64,000 bases of DNA from Gordionus sp. m RMFG-2023. Lineage: Eukaryota; Nematomorpha; Gordioida; Chordodea; Parachordodidae. A program made the position numbers and the translations under genes. This document shows positions 60,801 to 64,000 of the stretch, one piece after another (the stretch's first letter is position 1; every line of letters starts with the position of its first letter). The DNA is taken from assembly GCF_954871325.1 (NCBI RefSeq), contig NC_088779.1, positions 23,918,869 through 23,982,868 of the forward strand, written 5' to 3'. The notes beneath the pieces were generated by a model that saw nothing but the letters and a program-made list of their open reading frames with translations, searched no databases and was not told where the DNA came from.

Positions 60801-63542
60801 ATTGAATCAATGTTTTTATTATTTTAGGAATGCTAAAGAATCGGCTTTTCTAGATTTATGCTTCCCATTTTGCTCAATTAGATATTTAGCATACTTCTTT
60901 GGCAAATAGTTATAGGCAAATTCGAAATCAGGCAGTATACATGTATTGTTTTTCCTTTAGTTATATCTTAATTTTTTTGTGGATAGCCCTTCTACACACT
61001 TCGGGATATATTTCCGGTATTTATTGAGCTCCTTTTTTGAATTTGGAAAAAATCTCCTTATGCTGGAAATGGAATTAGGCTTAGAAATAGCTTCATTAAT
61101 ACATATTTGCCATACAAGTGATTACCTGATTATGTTATCCATTTTTTACATTAATATGAATATTGTTATATTTTCTTAAGTGGTCAAATTTATGGGTTTA
61201 ATTTTTAACCTTTTAGAAAAGGAATCTTTTAATATTAGTCACATATGATTTTTAAAAGGTCCTCCGACTAAATCTATGAATGCGCTCGCTTTTTTTGGTG
61301 TTTCCTAATGATCTAAAATCTTTGGAAGAGAATTACTATCTAGTTATATTTGCCATTTAAATATATTTAATATTAATGTTTCTTTTTTTAAAAAATGTTT
61401 TGCTTTATTTGTAAAAAAAAATTGCAGTATTTTTCGAGGATCTTCGGATCCCTCGACAAATACTGCAGATAGCAATAATAAGTAAACGAATCATTTTGTA
61501 AGAATGTATTATTTAAAACAGGTCTGTGAGCTCAAATTAGAGTTCAGAAATTAAAAATTGTTGAATTAGACATTTTGAGATCACATACCAAACAGGAGAT
61601 CGATATAGGCAACCCATCGAACCCAGGGTAATATAGATCCGGGGTGGTTCAGACCCATTTCAGAAAATCGGCTCCAATTATGTTCCCTTTATCAAAATTT
61701 CTATTAAATAGAGTTTGAAATTTGAACCCTAATTTGGGTTCACAGCTTGATTTTAAATCATTATTCCTTCTAATGATGAAGAAGATTTTTTTTCTTCAAA
61801 TTTATTTTAAAATTGAGGATGATAATAAGAATTGGTCAAAATTTGATAAATTTATTTATAAAGTATACTCCTTTATTATTTGTGTCCAAAAATTATTTTT
61901 GAATATATGTTTCACCTGTTTTTCTTTAAATATTTATTAAAAAGAAAATTAACTGAGAATCTTCTCGTTCCACTCTAAAATAATTTTGCTTGGTTTTGTT
62001 CAAAGTTTTGGATACGTATTATATATAAAATGTTCTATGTTATCATCATCTTGTGTTTCTAAAATTGCTTTAAGTTAATAGAACGAAAAGTATAGAATTT
62101 TATAATAAATAAGAAAATTGATAGACGAAATATATAAAAAAATAATCAACTTATTTTTATCGTATTTTAAAATATGAAACTTGATGTCTCTGGGCTGTAG
62201 CTTTGATATTTTATAATTTACTAGCGACAACATAAAAATCTAATCAATCAGACTCTTACCATCTTTTGAAAATGTGATATTGAAATAAGATTGATGGATT
62301 ACGGTGAAATTGAAAATGATTGCAATAGATGAATTTTTCCAAGTTATTATGTTGAGCGTGGAAAAAAATTGTCGAATACCAATTTTTATGTTGGATATTA
62401 AATAGTATGAATAGTGATAAAGTTTTGGTGGATCTTCTATTAGAAGCAATTGTTAGAAAGGAGTTAATTTGGTATGAACAAATAATGTGAAGCGATTTCT
62501 TTTTATATGCGCGTCAGGGGGGGGGCGTGTTTAGTCGTTTACAATTATCTTGCAATTATTTTTAATCATACATTTTCCAATTGCTCACATTACATCTACT
62601 ACATATTTTTTCATCAAGAAATAGGGAAATTTCTACTTTACTGGATACGGGTGCAGCGATTATAATTGAGATATGAAGAATATTGTAAGTATTAGCCAAA
62701 CGAATATATCATTGAAGATAAAATGATGGTTGAACCATTTGATGGATCATAAATAGGGCTATTAATAAAAATTGAGTTATCCATAATGGTAAATAAAGTA
62801 ATTAGGTATGTTGATTTATAGATTGGATTGCAAAAATTGGTCCAGCGAATAATTTATAAGATATTTTCGTGAAGAATAAACCTGATAAAATTGGTAAATT
62901 ATCAAGAACACAAATAAAAGATCAAAAGTTGTTTGTTACAAAAAAATGCCTGATTAAAAATAATTATCAATGTAATCCAAAAAATTAATACCCCCGCCCC
63001 CCCCCCCCCTTCATAAAAATAAGAACCCGCTTCATATTATTTGTTCATACCTAGTTGACTACTCTCAAAAAATTACTCCTGCTAATAATAGAAGATCCTC
63101 CAAATTTTCATCACTATTCATAATATTTAATTTTTTCGTAAACACATTATCAACATTTACACCACTTGTATCCTCCTTGGTTCTAGAAAAATTATTTCCC
63201 ACAGTTTCTCCTTTAAAATATATGTGTGAATGTTTTAAAGGGTTGACCATGCTTCATTATAAAGTTTTATGAAAAAAAAAACAATAAATCAATCATTATA
63301 CTCAGGCGGCAGAAAAATTTGAACATCAGCAGCTTAAAAACGATTCGACCAAAAAATCCTCTCCCAAAAAACGACACAAGGAAAAGAAGGGGAAAAGTAG
63401 CAAAGACGTCATGAAGGAAAAGAAAATTGACGGTAATAGTCCATCCAAGACAAACGAGCTCTTATTAATATACGACCATGCCGACGGGGAGGTAGATTTT
63501 GATGGCAGTGTTGATAATACTAAAACCGTACCCTTAAAAGAA
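41995..63542 (+). CDS. AP3D1: AP-3 complex subunit delta (adaptin), multi-exon gene
   Basis: Delta is a large subunit of the AP-3 coat, which sorts membrane cargo from endosomes to lysosome-type organelles. Exons, by homology and phase: 41995-42102, 42142-42237, 42284-42364, 42413-42493, 42537-42644, 42705-42834, 43342-43481, 43860-43933, 44058-44107, 46552-46601, 46943-46991, 47614-47759, 48494-48645, 48940-49066, 49288-49391, 49998-50319, 50507-50661, 50779-51039, 51173-about 51222, 51461-51532, 54669-54743, 55254-55341, 59503-59636 and 63306-63542. Codon phases agree at every join except around the exon starting at 51173, whose end is unsure. The first 18 exons give the alpha-solenoid trunk and the start of the hinge, about 745 residues. 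Later exons give the charged hinge. The C-terminal ear is not seen and may lie past the window. A TAA at 63549-63551 ends the frame if the last donor is unused. Confidence 0.93.
42835..43341 (+). other. AP3D1 intron 6
   Basis: A 507-base AT-rich intron, gtattt...aaaaaaag. No inserted element was recognised. Confidence 0.8.
43342..44107 (+). CDS. AP3D1: AP3D1 exons 7-9 (trunk)
   Basis: Exons 43342-43481, 43860-43933 and 44058-44107 encode QSAVVNVICEMARRNPKNYL, STNNWMLIKIIKL, TPIEPRLGKRLMEPLTNLIH and SAMSLLYECINTLLA. Intron phases are 1, 0 and 2 on entry, matching their neighbours. Confidence 0.93.
44341..44729. mobile_element. MITE with GGGACGGG-type inner repeats
   Basis: Outer ends TAGTGATGATCAAACGT and (inverse) TAGATGATAAAACGT form imperfect inverted repeats. 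Inside each lie clusters such as TTGGGACGGGAC and GTCCCAAAGACG in mirror positions. There is no coding capacity, and no target duplication could be assigned. Confidence 0.65.
44737..46480 (+). mobile_element. hAT transposon, decayed, 1.74 kb
   Basis: Ends CAGAGTTTATAAAGTAGCG and (inverse) CAGAGTTGTTAAACCCTAC are flanked by 8-mers aatataac and aatgtaac, one mismatch apart. Subterminal GTAGCG/CGCTAC motifs cluster at both ends. Transposase remnants include a stretch near 45790-45950 and a C-terminal dimerisation piece, LRRLFSKANLILFDRRSRLG, near 46093-46180. Several stops and frame changes separate them. A 20-bp minisatellite fills 45021-45236. It lies within AP3D1 intron 9, in the sense direction. 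Confidence 0.87.
45021..45236. repeat. Minisatellite, 20-bp unit, ten copies
   Basis: Ten head-to-tail copies of ATTTTCAATTTGTAATTTAT, one with a single change, plus a partial eleventh. Degenerate copies extend left to about 44920. It lies inside the hAT element. Confidence 0.95.
46552..46991 (+). CDS. AP3D1: AP3D1 exons 10-11 (50 and 49 bases)
   Basis: Exon 10 (46552-46601) completes the split Val codon and encodes LVSISSGQPNHSASIQ. Exon 11 (46943-46991) encodes LCLQKLRILIEDSDQN. These join into a stretch that is near-invariant in animal AP-3 delta. Exon 10 is too short to appear as a long frame and was placed by motif and phase. Confidence 0.9.
46992..47613 (+). other. AP3D1 intron 11
   Basis: A 622-base AT-rich intron with a strong gtaagt donor. 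No element was recognised. Confidence 0.8.
47614..50661 (+). CDS. AP3D1: AP3D1 exons 12-17 (end of trunk)
   Basis: The exons are 47614-47759, 48494-48645, 48940-49066, 49288-49391, 49998-50319 and 50507-50661. They encode KYLGLLAMAKILKSYPKNVQ, KCLDDKDDSIRIRALHLLYG, NQNNYQYITDFEW, LLDVTIRVPSLRKFSVNQM, LLYVVAYICGEYSQYIENPE, HPVQAVFLLNAIKVYG and NPVALKAQKKVPIPEG. All are in the order expected for AP-3 delta, ending at the trunk-hinge border. The introns between them are AT-rich, 187-734 bases, without recognised elements except a C-run near 49830. Confidence 0.94.
50779..51532 (+). CDS. AP3D1: AP3D1 exons 18-20 (start of hinge)
   Basis: Exon 18 (50779-51039) opens with GLDLEAPINPDF, matching the LDLDAWIN stretch of the human protein, and continues into a Ser/Asp-rich region. 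The next exon starts at 51173 in matching phase (ENELGSS...); its end is uncertain, with possible donors near 51222. Exon 20 (51457 or 51461 to 51532) encodes RKKLPNEK and KEANHKEMAK. The hinge evolves fast, so these calls rest partly on phase. Confidence 0.7.
51533..54668 (+). other. AP3D1 intron 20 with antisense LINE
   Basis: A 3.14-kb intron. A 5'-truncated LINE in the opposite orientation occupies about 52437-54530. A G-run lies at 51883-51891. Confidence 0.8.
52437..54530 (-). mobile_element. LINE (non-LTR retrotransposon), 5'-truncated and decayed
   Basis: Reverse-transcriptase blocks run on the minus strand. A linker region sits at about 54170-54470. KNHKACGHDGIYREFLK lies near 53840, PKQGCVLSPSLFNFIIN near 53260, the FADD box near 53195-53180, YLGVILDNKG near 53000, SLFYGIETWS near 52805, and a C-terminal KIELMGHIFRQAP near 52620. 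Several frame changes and stops interrupt it. The endonuclease is absent, as in the usual 5' truncation. The pattern fits LINEs of the CR1/L2/RTE range, but the clade cannot be fixed by eye. Confidence 0.9.
54669..55341 (+). CDS. AP3D1: AP3D1 exons 21-22 (hinge)
   Basis: Exon 21 (54669-54743) encodes VRKARLEEQANNPHYLKS, close to the REARKQEQANNPFYIKS block of human delta. Exon 22 (55254-55341) encodes HTDIHDAYDVLNGLDYIGDE, comparable to the NDPYRALDIDLDKPL region. Phases are 0 and 0, leaving phase 1. Intron 21 contains a MITE (54837-55008). Confidence 0.88.
54837..55008. mobile_element. hAT-type MITE (TAGTGTTGTT family)
   Basis: A 172-bp copy beginning TAGTGTTGTTAAACGGCTCG and ending GTTTAACAACTCTA. 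The flanks attataac and gttataat agree at six of eight bases around a palindromic TTATAA. Internal sequence follows the copy at 2131-2353. Confidence 0.8.
55342..59502 (+). other. AP3D1 intron 22 with pogo-like fossil
   Basis: A 4.16-kb AT-rich intron. The only recognised insert is the pogo/Tigger remnant at 58277-59050. A small CACAGC-TTTC-GCTGTG hairpin lies near 55980-55995. Confidence 0.75.
58277..59050 (+). pseudogene. Pogo/Tigger-like transposase fossil with inverted copy
   Basis: At 58290-58565 a frame encodes a Psq-type helix-turn-helix (AIDDIIINKRSSLSIATKFN, IPRTTLRRS) and a start of the CENP-B-type second DNA-binding part (FNKAQEDILKDYII). At 58567-58690, in another frame, comes MDWFKDRHPTLSPRTPEATS, the conserved linker before the catalytic domain in pogo/Jerky-type transposases. 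From 58810 to 59050 the helix-turn-helix part recurs as an inverted copy. The DDE domain is absent, so it is a dead fragment. Confidence 0.8.
59503..59636 (+). CDS. AP3D1: AP3D1 exon 23 (hinge)
   Basis: It completes the split Pro codon of exon 22 (DENED-P) and encodes ILNLRKLSITNKSHG, then a charged stretch ending YELPE before gtttta. Identity rests on phase, order and charge pattern. Confidence 0.75.
59815..60025. mobile_element. hAT-type MITE relic (TAGTGTTGTT family)
   Basis: It contains CAGAAAAATATTGCCTACGC and GAAAATCGGCTCATATCGAG and ends CGTTTAACAAAACTA, closely following 2131-2353. The left terminus is worn. Confidence 0.75.
61424..61466. other. Strong hairpin with TTCG loop
   Basis: Nineteen bases (GCAGTATTTTTCGAGGATC) pair with GATCCCTCGACAAATACTGC around a TTCG loop, with one mismatch and one bulged C. 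The UUCG tetraloop makes it very stable as RNA. It lies in AP3D1 intron 23. Whether it is a processed RNA or the core of a small foldback element is unknown. Confidence 0.75.
62471..63051. mobile_element. Inverted-repeat segment enclosing a retropepsin fossil
   Basis: GGTATGAACAAATAATGTGA at 62471 recurs in inverse at 63051 (23 of 24 bases including the next four). Both arms then carry a G- or C-homopolymer. Inside, at about 62625-62680, a frame reads STLLDTGAAI, the active-site box of retroviral-type aspartic proteases, followed by a weakly similar stretch to about 62900. It is a broken piece of an LTR-type element of undetermined family. Confidence 0.6.
63306..63542 (+). CDS. AP3D1: AP3D1 exon 24 (basic hinge, toward ear)
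   Basis: It encodes a lysine-rich run (KKSSPKKRHKEKKGKSS, VMKEKK) like the basic hinge of AP-3 delta, then TNELLLIYDHADGEVDFDG, which may begin the ear domain. A gtatat donor at 63543 would carry the gene past the window. If unused, translation ends two codons later. Confidence 0.8.
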
Positions 63543-63666
63543 GTATATTAAAATTTTAAAATGTAACTTATGAATGCGATTAACTTGAACAAAATAGTAA
63601 AAGCATGCGGTTTATTTAGAGCAAATTAAATTTACAAAAGTTCCCCCCTCCCCCCACCCACCCAGG

Positions 63667-63879
63667 TAGTGTTGTTAAAAAGCCCGATTTGGGTCTATTT
63701 TTATAAAGTGTCCGATTAAGATTTTAGCCAAAATAATCTTGTGTTAGCCTTTAGATTTGGCAAATAGAGATCCAAACCCTGTTGCCATTTATGAGGAAAA
63801 TCTCCGAACTTACTTAATATTATTTTGGCTTTATCGGGCCTTCATAAATCGACCCGAATCGGGCTTGTTAACAACACTA
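63667..63879. mobile_element. hAT-type MITE with perfect TSD
   Basis: A 213-bp element starting TAGTGTTGTTAAAAAGCCCG and ending GGCTTGTTAACAACACTA, flanked by cacccagg at 63659-63666 and 63880-63887. It is a subfamily of the 2131-2353 type with a different interior. From 63888 to the window end there is only AT-rich sequence. Confidence 0.92.
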
Positions 63880-64000
63880 CACCCAGGATTATAGTGTTTT
63901 TTTTAAATATAATTGGAAGAAAGTTGAGAATATTGCTTAAAAATCTTTAATTAGAATTACATCAAGCACGTTTAAATATAAGTTCTTATGCCTTCTTTTA

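Larger units (their letters stand above)
59637..63305 (+). other. AP3D1 intron 23
   Basis: A 3.67-kb AT-rich intron. It holds a MITE relic (59815-60025), a sequence near 60270-60390 resembling the ends of the hAT element at 44737, a strong hairpin (61424-61466) and an inverted-repeat segment with a protease fossil (62471-63051). Confidence 0.75.

Noticed and set aside
60979-61179. 66-codon hydrophobic frame in AP3D1 intron 23
   Set aside because: Neighbouring exons join in phase without it and it matches no AP-3 segment.

Overview
This is AT-rich nuclear DNA, probably from an animal with flagellated sperm. The evidence is three protein genes with short GT-AG introns and animal-like products, two U1 snRNA genes, and a very dense load of eukaryotic transposons. 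Species cannot be read from the sequence. There are no bacterial operons, no CRISPR array and no tRNA that I could recognise.

Layout. 1-5879: a rearranged, broken Ty3/Gypsy element with LTRs in both orientations and a small hAT-type MITE inside its integrase region. 6764-9952: a two-exon CatSper-type sperm cation-channel subunit, closest in appearance to CatSper1. 9953-21282: AT-rich intergenic DNA with a gag fossil, foldback elements and several MITEs. 21283-23092: a two-exon glycylpeptide N-tetradecanoyltransferase (NMT). 28144-30063: two U1 snRNA genes 1.76 kb apart, one with a canonical 5' end and one carrying a change in the splice-site-pairing sequence. 31181-32655: an LTR-element fossil with 5-bp target duplications. 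33720-37919: a MITE, a palindrome and a hAT transposon. 41995 to the right edge: one large gene for the AP-3 adaptor delta subunit. I traced about 24 exons over 21.5 kb. Its first introns are only 39-60 bp, whereas several later ones are kilobases long and hold a hAT element, an antisense LINE, a pogo-like fossil, MITEs and an LTR-element fragment.

The three protein genes do not form a pathway: one is a sperm channel, one a lipid-modifying enzyme and one a vesicle coat subunit. What links the window is splicing and transposition. Mobile DNA has expanded some introns while exon phases remain intact. Of 24 splice donors read here, 9 have A at the last exon base, which is the base the variant U1 would pair with better. 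That match is a hypothesis and rests on few introns.

The commonest mobile families are hAT-type: elements with 8-bp target duplications and ends starting TAGTG or CAGAG. One PIF/Harbinger-type MITE is also clear. Element boundaries with perfect or near-perfect target duplications are given high confidence; the rest are marked low.
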